Source: Pseudomonadota bacterium (GTDB taxonomy: Bacteria > Pseudomonadota > Gammaproteobacteria > Competibacterales > Competibacteraceae). Taken from it: a stretch of DNA of 64,000 bases. The translations under genes were made by a program, and so were the position numbers. Positions 1-8,939 of the stretch are shown piece after piece. Under the pieces are notes generated by a model. It saw only the letters and a program-made list of their open reading frames with translations, ran no database searches and had not been told where the DNA came from. Each line of letters opens with the position of its first letter. Within the stretch, counting starts at the first letter, position 1. The stretch lies in assembly GCA_022709365.1 (NCBI GenBank), contig JAKLIY010000003.1, positions 62,001-126,000 of the forward strand, in the 5' to 3' direction.

Positions 1-294
1 AAACTGACCCGCGACCGCGCCGCTGCGATGACCGGCCAAAAACGCCTGACGATAGCCTGGCTCCCCTTCGCTGAAGGGGTAGCCGAGATTGAAGCTTTGA
101 TCGTCCAGCAGGCCCTTGCCCAGAATGTAGACATAACGGAACACCATCTTGCCGCCGCAGGGCAGGGGCAGTTCCAGATCATCGGCCAGCGGTTTGGGGT
201 TAAACAGTGGATCTGGCGCGGGTTGCGCCCCTGCAGTAGCCGCGATGAGTCCTGCCGCCAGACCGATGAATGGCCAAAATCCCCCGTCAAACAT
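1..294 (-). CDS. Formylglycine-generating-enzyme-like (SUMF1) secreted protein, 3' end outside window
   Basis: Only the first 98 codons are present; the gene runs off the left edge. The product begins MFDGGFWPFIGLAAGLIAATAGAQ, an apparent signal peptide, followed by a stretch with LPLPCGGKMVFRYVYILGKG and later LDDQSFNLGYPFSEGEPGYR. This resembles the N-terminal part of FGE-sulfatase (SUMF1-like) proteins, in which a 'MVFR...PGKG' strand precedes the formylglycine-generating fold, but the diagnostic core is not in the window. The start ATG overlaps the stop of the ABC permease by 8 bases (ATGTTTGA), so it is probably translationally coupled as the last visible gene of the srf operon. Family assignment is an inference; signal peptide and coupling are seen directly. 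Confidence 0.55.
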   Translation of the reverse strand, partial: MFDGGFWPFIGLAAGLIAATAGAQPAPDPLFNPKPLADDLELPLPCGGKMVFRYVYILGKGLLDDQSFNLGYPFSEGEPGYRQAFLAGHRSGAVAGQF

Positions 295-1504
295 CACGAA
301 GACCCTCTGCCGGTTCGATGCGCGCTGCCCGCCAACCGCCGGCGCTGGCGGCGAGCAACATGATGAGTACGGTCGCGGCGGCGGCGGCTCCGCCCTGTCC
401 GACCGTCAATCGGCACACGGCTTCGCCGGCCTGTACCTGATCAGTAAACCGCTGGTTAATGACTACACTGACTACAAGATAGGCGATGCCCGCGACCGTT
501 ACCCCGCAACTGGCGGTGAACAATGCCTGGAGCAGGGGAAAGCCCACCAGTCCGCGCCCCGGCAAGCCCAACAACCGCAAAATGCTCAATTCCCGGCGCT
601 TGCGCTCCACCGCCGCCAGGACATTCACCCCCAAAGAACAAGCGTAGCCGGTGGCGCTCAGGATCGCGATAATCGCGAAGATGACGGTCAAGTTACGATT
701 CAGCGCCTGAATCTGCGCAATCGCCGCCGCCTGGGTTTCAACCTCAATGCCTTGTTTTAGCAGGATATCCCGCAAGGGTGCGACTTGATCCAGTGTTCTG
801 GCGTACAAGCGAAAAGCGGGATAACGCCGTTCTGGCAGGTCGGTGGGAACGGGTTGCCCTAACCAGCCGAAGCGTTCTACCGCGAAGCCATCCCGATAGT
901 CTTCCACCGCCTCCAGTAAATCGAGGCGGGCGAACGCCGCATCCCGGCTAAAAGCGGCGAGTGGTAATACGGTGTTGACAGTGACGGTCATCTGCGCATA
1001 TTCCACGCGACCGTCATGACTCCGGCTCACTGCGGCGGGCAGGGATTCGCCGCCGCGCAACTGCAATTTTTCCGCGACCGACTGAGTGACCAGCAGTTGC
1101 GCGGATGCTGCGGGCGGCGGAATGGTTTGAGGCAGCAATGGATCGCCGGGCGCAGTGGGGAGCAGTTCCACCGTGACCGAGCGGCCTAAATCCGGGCGGC
1201 GCAATTCCAGAGTCCCGGCAATCTGGCGCGTGCGGGGAATGATAAACGCTACTTCAGGTCGTTCCCGCAGCGTTTCAAACCAGTTCCCGGTGAAGCGCTG
1301 GCTACCGATGGGTAACAATTCCCGGTTGCGCGGTTCTTTCGCCAACCGTTCGATCAGGGTGGATACCACGCCGTGCTTGAGTCCCAACAGCACCAGCAAT
1401 GGAGCTAACACCGCCGCCAGCGCTAATACGGCGCACAACGACAGCCGCCATTCATGGACATAATCCCGCCAGGCGAGATGGGCAACGTTGCCGAGCCATT
1501 TCAT
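287..1504 (-). CDS. ABC transporter permease, FtsX/MacB-like
   Basis: This 405-residue membrane protein has one hydrophobic segment near residues 20-42, a large extracytoplasmic domain (about 45-270), and three further segments near 275-300, 318-345 and 375-393. That is the four-helix topology of the MacB/FtsX permease class, whose members usually do not transport solutes but pass mechanical force from a cytoplasmic ATPase to periplasmic or envelope partners. Its ATG overlaps the stop of the adjacent ABC ATPase gene by 4 bases, so the two are very likely a pair. It lies in the long operon that starts with the srfA-like gene. The partner outside the membrane is unknown; the neighbouring secreted VWA and FGE-like proteins are candidates (inference). 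Confidence 0.8.
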   Translation of the reverse strand: MKWLGNVAHLAWRDYVHEWRLSLCAVLALAAVLAPLLVLLGLKHGVVSTLIERLAKEPRNRELLPIGSQRFTGNWFETLRERPEVAFIIPRTRQIAGTLELRRPDLGRSVTVELLPTAPGDPLLPQTIPPPAASAQLLVTQSVAEKLQLRGGESLPAAVSRSHDGRVEYAQMTVTVNTVLPLAAFSRDAAFARLDLLEAVEDYRDGFAVERFGWLGQPVPTDLPERRYPAFRLYARTLDQVAPLRDILLKQGIEVETQAAAIAQIQALNRNLTVIFAIIAILSATGYACSLGVNVLAAVERKRRELSILRLLGLPGRGLVGFPLLQALFTASCGVTVAGIAYLVVSVVINQRFTDQVQAGEAVCRLTVGQGGAAAAATVLIMLLAASAGGWRAARIEPAEGLRDV

Positions 1505-2244
1505 GGATCGATTCGGGCAAAGCGGGCCGTCACCTGATCGCCATCCGCTGAAGATTGCCGCGCCAGTTCCGGGGCAATCCGCCGCAGGCCATAGCGCTCC
1601 ATGCGTGGCCAGTCGTGGCTGGCGACAATGACGGTGACGCCCTGTTCGGTGACCAGTCCCAGAAACAGATCCATCACGCTGTCGGCATTTAGCGGATCGA
1701 GGGAAGCGGTCGGCTCGTCGGCCAGCACGATGGGGGGGCCATGCGCCAGGGCGCGGGCAATCGCCACCCGCTGCCGTTCCCCGACCGACAGGGTAGCGGG
1801 GTAGGCGTCAAGCAGGCGGGTCAATCCCAGCCGTTCCGCCAGCCGCGCCACCGTGTCATCTTCCGGCAACGCGCACCAACGGCGCGGCAAGGCGATGTTG
1901 TCGCGAACGGTCAGAAAGCCCAGCAAGCCACCGCTTTGCAACACATAGCCGAAATAATGCCGGCGCAGGCGGGTGAAGGCGTCCAGCGCACCGCGTCGCC
2001 ACAACAGCGCCAGATCGTGGGTCGGCTGGTCGGGTGGCGTAAATGCAAAATGCTCGGCGCGGTCCACGCTCAACACCATCGCCAGAATATCCAGCAGAGT
2101 ACTCTTGCCGGAACCGCTCGTGCCGACCAACGCTAACCGTTCGCCGGCCTGAATCGTTAATTCCGGGACTTCCAGACAAAACGCCGCGCCGCTACTGATG
2201 CGCTGTTTGCGCAACTGGCGGATTTGGAATACGACTTCAGGCAT
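1501..2244 (-). CDS. ABC transporter ATP-binding protein (LolD/MacB-type)
   Basis: The product is a 247-residue ABC ATPase with a Walker A motif GTSGSGKST (about residues 41-49), the signature LSVGERQRVAIARAL (about 150-164), Walker B IVLADEPTASLD (about 170-181) and an H-loop SHDW. Motif spacing and size fit the LolD/MacB/FtsE group, agreeing with the FtsX-like permease downstream. I place the start at the ATG that gives MPEVVFQIRQL, because an upstream ATG at 2343 would add 33 non-conserved residues and would run through the small ORF at 2237-2347, whose stop overlaps the chosen start (ATGCCTGA). The gene overlaps the permease gene by 4 bases. Confidence 0.85.
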   Translation of the reverse strand: MPEVVFQIRQLRKQRISSGAAFCLEVPELTIQAGERLALVGTSGSGKSTLLDILAMVLSVDRAEHFAFTPPDQPTHDLALLWRRGALDAFTRLRRHYFGYVLQSGGLLGFLTVRDNIALPRRWCALPEDDTVARLAERLGLTRLLDAYPATLSVGERQRVAIARALAHGPPIVLADEPTASLDPLNADSVMDLFLGLVTEQGVTVIVASHDWPRMERYGLRRIAPELARQSSADGDQVTARFARIDP

Positions 2245-2347
2245 GGCGGCGCGACTTGAGCGAAACACTGCAGGTATCCGCAGCGTTTTGCCCGCTGATG
2301 CGTCGCAACCCGTCCAGTTCACGCCAATAGGTTTGAATGTCATGCAT
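2237..2347 (-). CDS. Possible 36-residue protein between VWA and ABC ATPase genes
   Basis: A short open frame starts 5 bases after the stop of the VWA gene with ATGCATGACATTC and ends in a TGA that overlaps the ABC ATPase start by 8 bases. The predicted peptide begins MHDIQTYWRELDGLRRISG and ends SLKSRRHA; it is charged and has no signal or membrane segment. Such exact packing between two genes of an operon, with overlap-type coupling at its 3' end, suggests that it is translated, if only to couple the ABC ATPase. I do not recognise the sequence. It could instead be an untranslated spacer of about 110 bases. Confidence 0.4.
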   Translation of the reverse strand: MHDIQTYWRELDGLRRISGQNAADTCSVSLKSRRHA

Positions 2348-2352
2348 GGGAA

Positions 2353-4290
2353 TCAGGGCAGTTCGCTGAGCGGAACGCGATACACTGCATCGCCAGGCGC
2401 GGCGTTGCCGAAGCTGATCCAGTGGGCGGTGTCATTGTGGATCTTTTCATAGCCCTTGATTTTGGATTCCAGCTCGTCGATGAAATCCTGCTGTTCGCCC
2501 ACGCTCCAACTCAGCCACAACTCCTGGGTGATGCCCAGCACCTTGCTTTTGTAGGGTAATCCCTCCAGAAATTCGCCGAGCAGACCGCTTTCGTACAGAT
2601 TGCCCGACGCCTTCTGACCCATACGGTCGGGATCGCGGCTGAGGTGAGCTGCCGCTGTGGCGACTTCCTGAAAGAAGTTCTGTGGGCTGACGCGGGTCTT
2701 GATCGCCGCGTCCACCACGACTTTGAGTCCCCGTTGCAATTCATTCAACTGGTGTTTGCTCAACAGAATGCATACCTGAAAGGCCGGTTGCGCAGGGTCC
2801 GCCAGGTCATGATCCGCCACCCAGGCCGAAACGACTTTGGGCGCCTGGCTGTTCCGGGTCCGACCCAGAAAATCCATCTGTATCGCGTAACCCAGCGCTT
2901 CCGCCTTGGCTTGGGGATCGGTGATGGGCTTGCCGGGCGGTGGGGGATTCAACGGTTTGCCGGCGGCGACATCCCGCACCAACTGGGTGTACACGGATGC
3001 CAGGCGCTTCATCTCTTTCCCGAAGCGATCCACGTCGCCGGTGGGAATGGGGACATACAGATCGCCAATCCGGGGATTAACCTCCGCCGACAGTTGGCGA
3101 TACTGGTTTTCCGCCGCCGCATGATTTTTCACCCCCTGCGGCGTGAGCAGATGCAGCACGAAAATCTTGACCTGCTGCCGTTCCGCCGCCGCCAGAATCT
3201 GCGCTTCATTCATACCGGTCGCAGAAAAGGGATCGTTACCGCGCAACGACCCGGCGTCGGTGATCAGGAACAGGATGCGCGCCCCGTAGTCGCTCCAGTC
3301 CATCTTTTCCAGCGCATCCATGATTCCGGCGAAGGCATCTTCGTTGAAGGAATGGCTGGACACCTTGGTATCTTGGACACTCTGGATCAAATCGAGGAAC
3401 TGTTCGCGGTCCTGACCTTCGTCCAGATTGGCGTAAATGCGGCTGACGTATTCCAGGCCAGGAGTTTTAGCGACGCTGTTGCGATAGGCGATCAGGCCAA
3501 AGCTTACCTTGTCGCTCAGCCCGGCGGCGGCGATGGCGTCATAGAGTTGGGCGATGATCTGGCGGGTGCGGTCGATGTACGGCTCCATGGACAGCGTGGT
3601 GTCGATGACAAACGCCATCGCCGTTTTCAGCGCACGCGGCGGCGGCGCGGTCATGGTTTGCAAACCGCCGCCGGGATCGATAGAGGCGACCTGCAACAAT
3701 TGCACAGGCGAACCGCCGGGCGTATAGGCTTCGGTGAAGTTGAAGATCGGCAACAGATAGAACCGGCTTTGCGAAACGGCTTCTTCGGTCGGCTCCAGCG
3801 CCACCAGTTCCCCGGCGCTGCCCTGACCGGCTTTAGCGGCCTGCGCTTGGGTCAGCAGGGTTTGCACCCGCTGCGCTGGCGCGGGATCGTTGATAAGCGT
3901 CGTCAAGGGATTCTGCGTGCGGAAGAACAGCACCGGTTGGCGTCCGGAGCGTTCGGCGAATTTGAGAACCAGGGTTTGTTTCCAGTCGCTCAGTTGACTG
4001 GCCGCCATCCAGCCGTCCGGGGCGCTGCTGGAAGCACCGACCTGAACCCACGGTTCGCCGTTCACCGTCTGGCGTTCGTAGACATACAGCACCGAGAAGG
4101 CCGGCGGCGATTTCGCCAGAGGCTGACCGCCGGGCGCTTGGCGCAATTGTCCGCCGGGATGCGTCAGCACACGCTGATACAGGGTTTTCTTGCCTTCCAT
4201 CAGCAACGGCGTAGCGGCCAGCGCCAGCGATGCAAAGCAACTTGTGAGAATGGCCGCAACCAGCCAGGGAATGAAGCGCATGGGCAACAT
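2353..4290 (-). CDS. Secreted SH3-domain and von Willebrand factor A protein
   Basis: The 645-residue product starts with a signal peptide (MLPMRFIPWLVAAILTSC, cleavage likely after SLALA). A bacterial SH3-like region follows (about residues 30-115, with QRVLTHPGGQLRQAPGG and GWMAASQL). A VWA domain starts near residue 222 with the MIDAS-type motif VIDTTLSM, and a later strand carries LFLITDAGSLRGND. The C-terminal ~200 residues are not recognised. I chose the ATG at 4290 because it makes a clean signal peptide and has AGGAGG at the right distance, overlapping the kinase stop; the frame is open further upstream but that is kinase coding sequence. The protein probably acts in the periplasm as a metal-dependent binding module. 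It lies between the kinase and the ABC genes in one operon. Confidence 0.82.
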   Translation of the reverse strand: MLPMRFIPWLVAAILTSCFASLALAATPLLMEGKKTLYQRVLTHPGGQLRQAPGGQPLAKSPPAFSVLYVYERQTVNGEPWVQVGASSSAPDGWMAASQLSDWKQTLVLKFAERSGRQPVLFFRTQNPLTTLINDPAPAQRVQTLLTQAQAAKAGQGSAGELVALEPTEEAVSQSRFYLLPIFNFTEAYTPGGSPVQLLQVASIDPGGGLQTMTAPPPRALKTAMAFVIDTTLSMEPYIDRTRQIIAQLYDAIAAAGLSDKVSFGLIAYRNSVAKTPGLEYVSRIYANLDEGQDREQFLDLIQSVQDTKVSSHSFNEDAFAGIMDALEKMDWSDYGARILFLITDAGSLRGNDPFSATGMNEAQILAAAERQQVKIFVLHLLTPQGVKNHAAAENQYRQLSAEVNPRIGDLYVPIPTGDVDRFGKEMKRLASVYTQLVRDVAAGKPLNPPPPGKPITDPQAKAEALGYAIQMDFLGRTRNSQAPKVVSAWVADHDLADPAQPAFQVCILLSKHQLNELQRGLKVVVDAAIKTRVSPQNFFQEVATAAAHLSRDPDRMGQKASGNLYESGLLGEFLEGLPYKSKVLGITQELWLSWSVGEQQDFIDELESKIKGYEKIHNDTAHWISFGNAAPGDAVYRVPLSELP

Positions 4291-4303
4291 CGCGGCGATC
4301 CTC

Positions 4304-6205
4304 CTAGTTTTGCCAGTCCTGCAACAAGGTTTGCGCGTCGGCATCGCCACGCGCTGCGGCTTGTTCCGCCCAAGCGCGCAGTGCGTCCAAATGCTGACTG
4401 GCTTCGGCAACCCCGCCTGCCGTCGCCTGGCGATACCAGGCATAGGCTTTGGCGGCGCGGCGGCGCGGCAACGGCGTCGGTTGACTGGATGCCGGATCAT
4501 ACATTTCGCCCAGTTTTAAAGCAGCGGCGGCATGACCCTGTTCCGCCGCCTGTCCGTAAAGCAGAAAGGCGCCCTGCAAGCCATCAGGCTGCGTCTGAAA
4601 CTGTTGCGCCAGCGCGTACATCTGATCGGGTGTTAATCCTGCTTGCAATTTCTGACGGGCGTCCTGAACCGAGAAAGCGGAGGGCGTAACCACCGGGGGC
4701 ATCACCGTTGGGGGAGGCGTCTTTCCCGGTTTGTCCACGACGGGCGGCGCGGGCGCTGGTAACGACCACCAGTATCCACCCACGCCCAGTACGGCGAGTG
4801 CGCCGACAGTGGCTAGAATCAGCCACATTTTTGAGGAGGACGGGCGGCGTTTGTGTTCATCGGTTTGGTGGAGCAGGGGCGGCTTCGGTTCAATCACGAC
4901 CGGAGGCGCGGGTTGAATCACCGGCGGCAAGGTTGATGATGTCGGTTCCGAGCCGACCAGCGTCAGGTCTTCGGCGGGTGACGGCGCTGCCGGAACCGTT
5001 CCCGCCATTCCTCCTCGGCGACGTTTGACAACCGCCGGTTGGGGAATATCGCGCCATTGCATGACCCGTTGTTGCGGTTTGCTAAAGCCAGGCGCTTGCA
5101 AACCGAGTTGATAATTGCCATTTTCCAAATGCCGGGCAATCTCTGGCCCGACCAGCAACCGGCTTTCCTGGGCTGAGAGCGTATCGATTCGCAACGGCGC
5201 AAACCAGTGTTCGCCGTTGCGCCAGCCCTCCGGCCCCAGATCGTCATTGCCAAAACCGGACCGGCGGATGGAGTACTGCACCTCGTGCGGCGGCAGCGCC
5301 AAACCCTCGATGACCAGCGCGGCATAGCCGGGGCGTTGTTCAGGATCGGGTTGTACGCGCACCCGCCATTCACCATCGTTCATCATGACCTCGCCCCCGG
5401 TTTGCTCGGCCGGGACTTCCTGGATTTGTGATAAAGTGACCAGCAATTCCGCCGCCGTGGCAAACCGTTGTTCCGGTCGTTTCGCCATCAGGCGCTCCAC
5501 TAAATCCTGGTAGCGGGCCAGCGCGCTGGGCAGACGCGGAATGGGTTGATGGATATGCATAGCCAGCAGGGCATGGCTGTCTCGCGCCTGATAAGGCCGG
5601 CTGCCGGTCAGCATCTCGTAGAACATGACGCCCAGGCTGTAGAGGTCGCTGCGACTGGTGGCCTGCTCGCCGAGCGCCTGTTCGGGACTCATATAGATGG
5701 GAGTGCCTAGTACGGAGCCGGTCTGCGTGAGGTGTTGATCCTGAAGACTGTCTTTGGCGATGCCGAAATCCGCGACCTTGGCGTCGCCATTGGCCATGAA
5801 CAAAATGTTGGCGGGCTTGATATCCCGATGCACCAGCCCTTGTTGATGGGCATGATCGAGCGCCGAGGCGATTTGCCGTAAAAAAGTCAGCGATTGCGCC
5901 GTGGTCAGTCCGTGCTTAATGCGCTGATCAAGTCCACCCCCATCGGCGTATTCCATCGCCATGTAGCCGCCGCCGGGAAATTCTCCGACATCGTAGATAG
6001 TAATGATGTGGTGATGATTGAGGCGGGCGACCATGCGGCCCTCATGAATGAATCGCTCACGTAATTCCGGGTCGCCCAGCGTCATGAGTTTGAGCGCAAC
6101 CTTCCGGTTGAGCGAGTGTTGCAGGGCCAAATACACCTGTGCCATACCGCCCGCGCCGAGGCGCTTTTCCAGGGTGTAACCGGGTATTTCAAGGTCGGAA
6201 GTCAT
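4304..6205 (-). CDS. Transmembrane Ser/Thr protein kinase with Sel1-like tail
   Basis: The 633-residue product carries a complete Hanks-type kinase domain (about residues 9-265): glycine loop LGAGGMAQVY, lysine VALKLM, catalytic loop HRDIKPANIL, metal loop VADFGIA and GTPIYMSPEQ. A variable middle region rich in proline follows, then one membrane segment near 459-482 (MWLILATVGALAVLGVGGYW). The periplasmic tail near 530-625 has Sel1-like features (YGQAAEQGHAAAALKLGEMY). It should phosphorylate cytoplasmic partners in response to envelope signals; the SrfB and SrfC products are the obvious candidates, by position only. Its ATG shares one base with the srfC stop (TAATG). All catalytic residues appear intact. 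Confidence 0.9.
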   Translation of the reverse strand: MTSDLEIPGYTLEKRLGAGGMAQVYLALQHSLNRKVALKLMTLGDPELRERFIHEGRMVARLNHHHIITIYDVGEFPGGGYMAMEYADGGGLDQRIKHGLTTAQSLTFLRQIASALDHAHQQGLVHRDIKPANILFMANGDAKVADFGIAKDSLQDQHLTQTGSVLGTPIYMSPEQALGEQATSRSDLYSLGVMFYEMLTGSRPYQARDSHALLAMHIHQPIPRLPSALARYQDLVERLMAKRPEQRFATAAELLVTLSQIQEVPAEQTGGEVMMNDGEWRVRVQPDPEQRPGYAALVIEGLALPPHEVQYSIRRSGFGNDDLGPEGWRNGEHWFAPLRIDTLSAQESRLLVGPEIARHLENGNYQLGLQAPGFSKPQQRVMQWRDIPQPAVVKRRRGGMAGTVPAAPSPAEDLTLVGSEPTSSTLPPVIQPAPPVVIEPKPPLLHQTDEHKRRPSSSKMWLILATVGALAVLGVGGYWWSLPAPAPPVVDKPGKTPPPTVMPPVVTPSAFSVQDARQKLQAGLTPDQMYALAQQFQTQPDGLQGAFLLYGQAAEQGHAAAALKLGEMYDPASSQPTPLPRRRAAKAYAWYRQATAGGVAEASQHLDALRAWAEQAAARGDADAQTLLQDWQN

Positions 6206-8889
6206 TACCGCTCCACCTGACTGCGGTTGTCCAGCGCCGCCAGCGCCTGATCTAATCGCCGGTTTTTTTCGAGACCTGCCGCAGTCGCCACCGCTCCGGC
6301 AACATTTCCCTCAATCAGCAGGGTCAATGCATACAACCAGTCGGCGTAAAAATCCTGATCGTAAGGCAGCGGTTTCGGGCCGAGCGGCGGATAACCGGTA
6401 AACGGCGGGCGCGGCGCGAATAAGGGGCGTTGTCGTCCCGCCACGGTAATCACCGGTCGCCGGGTTGAATCGCTCTGCGGATCGAAGCCGAGGCTGCTGA
6501 CATAGGCGTTTAATAGCGCGGCGGCCAGCGCCGCCTGCTTCCAAGCCAGTTTCTCACGATGGATATTATGGAAATGCGAAGCATCCCGCACACCGGCGGC
6601 GATGCGCCGACACAATTCCAGCCGTTCCGCGCCGGTTGCCAATTCGTGAACCAGCGCGCTGAATTCCTCCGCCGCCAGGCCAAAATAGCTTTGCGCGGCG
6701 TTCTCGCCGCTCAATTCCCGCAATTGATCCAGCCAATGCGCGATCACCTCGCTGGCGTAACGGTCGGCGGCGTCCAGCATCAACCGTGTCGGGGGGCGGG
6801 ACGGTTCAGACGCGGGCGTCGGCTCGTCCGGTTCATCATCGCCGAACAAACCCAGTAAATCCGCCGTGTCGACTGGTGCGCCCATCAACTCCGGTTCAGA
6901 ATGCGCCGACTCGGCCTGCGGTTCGTCCGGTTGACGCTCAATCTGGAAATATACGTCGTACAGGCTTTCGTCGCTGACGTACAGATTCCAGAGAAACTCG
7001 CCAAAGCGCTGGCTTGCCGCGCAATTCACCAGTTTCCGCGCTAGGGTCTTGCCCAGTTGGCGCTTTCTGGCGCGCTCGGCGTCCACATCATCGCTGACGT
7101 AATAACTGCGCAATCGCCCGGCAGCCACCCGGGCCAATTCGTCTAACCGCCGGGCGACTTGCCGCCGTTTAAGTTCCGGCTGGCACATCGGATCCAATTG
7201 CTCGACGAGATAACCCACGCCGCCGTCATTCAGGCGCATGGCCGCATCCCAGGCGCGGGCCGGATCGGCGAAATGGCGGCGGACATCCGGGTTGTTCAGG
7301 AATCCGGCGCGCAGGCTGGCGATGTAGGCCTGTTCCGCATCGCGTACCTGCCGCTCGCGGTCGCCGTCATAGTCGAAAATCGCCTTCTGCTTGAAGTTGG
7401 GATTGCGCAGCCAGAAGGCATGGCGAAAACCGCCCTGGGGATCCCAGTGGCGCGGCCAATCATGCTGCTTGCCGAAGAAATCCAGCAATGAGGAATACAG
7501 GCGAATGCTCCAGCGCTGCGCAGGGTCGTCGGACGCGCCGGCTTTTTGCTCAAACTCCATATCGAATTTGGTCAGCACCAGGAACAGCGATGTGGGATGG
7601 TCGGCGCGGGCGTCGGCAGTCGCGCCGTGGGTCGCGGCGATCCAGTCATTGACCAGATCCGGCAAGCCGCGCACCTCCTGATTGCCCGGCCCGATGCATA
7701 GCAACATCGCAGTCAATTCCTGTTCAGCACAGTAACGCTCAAATAAATACGCTACCTTGCCACGCAGGAAAAAGCCGGACAGCGCTTCGGGACGGTTCAA
7801 ATATTCCGGCAAATCCTTGATCTGTTCCCGCGACCGTGCGCCGGGAAAGTCGAGCAGGTCGGTATGTGCAAAAAAATCATACGCCGCGCCGTCCAGCCCG
7901 GCGGGTGGATGCTCCAGGACGATCTGGAGTTCGGCAGTCAGCGCGGCAACTTCGGCGCGCGGCAATTCCACGGTACGTGTTCTGGCCAATACCGTCACCC
8001 GGTCGCCGCCGTCGGTCCCTAATCCGCGCAGCATCTGCACATCGATAATACTCAGTTCACGCGGCGTCAAGGCCGTCAACGGGCAGCGGGCGACGGGGGC
8101 GAAATCGAGACTTTTCAGCGTGTGATACAGCCGCAGATAGAGCTGGGTGAACGCTTCAACATCGCCCCATAGTAGCGCCAGCAGGCGGGCACGATCCGTT
8201 GGCGGCAGACGGGGCGCAAGGTCGGCGGCCTGATTCCAGAACGGCGTGTTCTTTAGGACCTTGATGCGGCCCGCGCCGCGAAAAGAGCGCCAAAAATAGT
8301 CTTCCAGATCGTAGAGATCGTCATCACACCAGGGATCGACGGCGGTCGGCTGGGCGTGGTGCGCAAGCTCCGCCAGCCGCTGGATGATGGCTTCCGGCTC
8401 GGGATCAGGCCAGTCATCATGGCGACAATCGGCGTAATAGGTGTTGCCGATGATTTTGACCAGATCGCTCTGGGTGAGCAGGCGCAATTCCACCGGATAA
8501 TCCGGCGTCGCTTCGGTCGAACGATCCAAGGTAAAGCGGGTGACCAGTCCGGTCGATTCGCGCCCGCCCTCCGGGTTGATTTCCCGGATGAAATCGACCG
8601 ACTGGCCGGCGAAGTTAGCAATCAGCGGCTTGATCCCCGGACGGGCCAGCGCCGAGACCAGATAGGACTTGCCGGCCTGGCTGGGGCCGAACACGCTCAC
8701 GCCCATTTTGCGGCGGGCGGCGGTTTCCAGACTCCGCGCCAGCAACAGGTTTTTGCGCAGATCGCGATGCAGGCCGGCACTGGCCTGACCGATGCGGTCG
8801 CGTTGATCGTCAACCCAGGTTAAGGCGGTTTGCAGCGCCTGACCGACCGTTTGGCAACGCGCTGCCAGTTGTTCGTCTTCGAGTAACAT
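6205..8889 (-). CDS. srfC: SrfC-like dynamin-type GTPase (virulence factor family)
   Basis: This 894-residue protein matches the SrfC ('putative virulence factor') family by length, context and N-terminal layout. A P-loop GPSQAGKS lies at about residues 68-75, followed by a G3-like LLDFPGA near 347 and a G4-like LVLTKFDMEF near 441, as in large GTPases. The C-terminal half is helical, with an acidic, proline-containing insert near 690-705. I chose the ATG giving MLLEDEQLAARCQ; the longer frame upstream would translate the hairpin between srfB and srfC. In Salmonella srfA-srfB-srfC form an SsrB-controlled operon of poorly known function; here srfC is joined directly to a kinase gene. GTPase activity is inferred from motifs. 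Confidence 0.8.
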   Translation of the reverse strand: MLLEDEQLAARCQTVGQALQTALTWVDDQRDRIGQASAGLHRDLRKNLLLARSLETAARRKMGVSVFGPSQAGKSYLVSALARPGIKPLIANFAGQSVDFIREINPEGGRESTGLVTRFTLDRSTEATPDYPVELRLLTQSDLVKIIGNTYYADCRHDDWPDPEPEAIIQRLAELAHHAQPTAVDPWCDDDLYDLEDYFWRSFRGAGRIKVLKNTPFWNQAADLAPRLPPTDRARLLALLWGDVEAFTQLYLRLYHTLKSLDFAPVARCPLTALTPRELSIIDVQMLRGLGTDGGDRVTVLARTRTVELPRAEVAALTAELQIVLEHPPAGLDGAAYDFFAHTDLLDFPGARSREQIKDLPEYLNRPEALSGFFLRGKVAYLFERYCAEQELTAMLLCIGPGNQEVRGLPDLVNDWIAATHGATADARADHPTSLFLVLTKFDMEFEQKAGASDDPAQRWSIRLYSSLLDFFGKQHDWPRHWDPQGGFRHAFWLRNPNFKQKAIFDYDGDRERQVRDAEQAYIASLRAGFLNNPDVRRHFADPARAWDAAMRLNDGGVGYLVEQLDPMCQPELKRRQVARRLDELARVAAGRLRSYYVSDDVDAERARKRQLGKTLARKLVNCAASQRFGEFLWNLYVSDESLYDVYFQIERQPDEPQAESAHSEPELMGAPVDTADLLGLFGDDEPDEPTPASEPSRPPTRLMLDAADRYASEVIAHWLDQLRELSGENAAQSYFGLAAEEFSALVHELATGAERLELCRRIAAGVRDASHFHNIHREKLAWKQAALAAALLNAYVSSLGFDPQSDSTRRPVITVAGRQRPLFAPRPPFTGYPPLGPKPLPYDQDFYADWLYALTLLIEGNVAGAVATAAGLEKNRRLDQALAALDNRSQVER

Positions 8890-8916
8890 CTTTGTCCCCC
8901 GGAACGGTGTCCCTTT

Positions 8917-8935
8917 TTTCTCTCTCGGAGAGAAA
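8917..8935. repeat. Short perfect hairpin in the srfB-srfC spacer
   Basis: The 50-base spacer contains TTTCTCTC, three bases, then GAGAGAAA. No U-tract follows on the transcribed strand, so it is not a classical terminator. It may affect mRNA stability or set relative expression of srfC and the genes after it. Confidence 0.4.
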
Positions 8936-8939
8936 GGCG

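Noticed and set aside
2644..4689. A 681-codon open frame on the plus strand opposite the VWA and kinase genes
   Set aside because: It is the antisense shadow of two clear genes in GC-rich DNA; its translation has no recognisable domain and is rich in arginine and glutamine, as shadow frames are.
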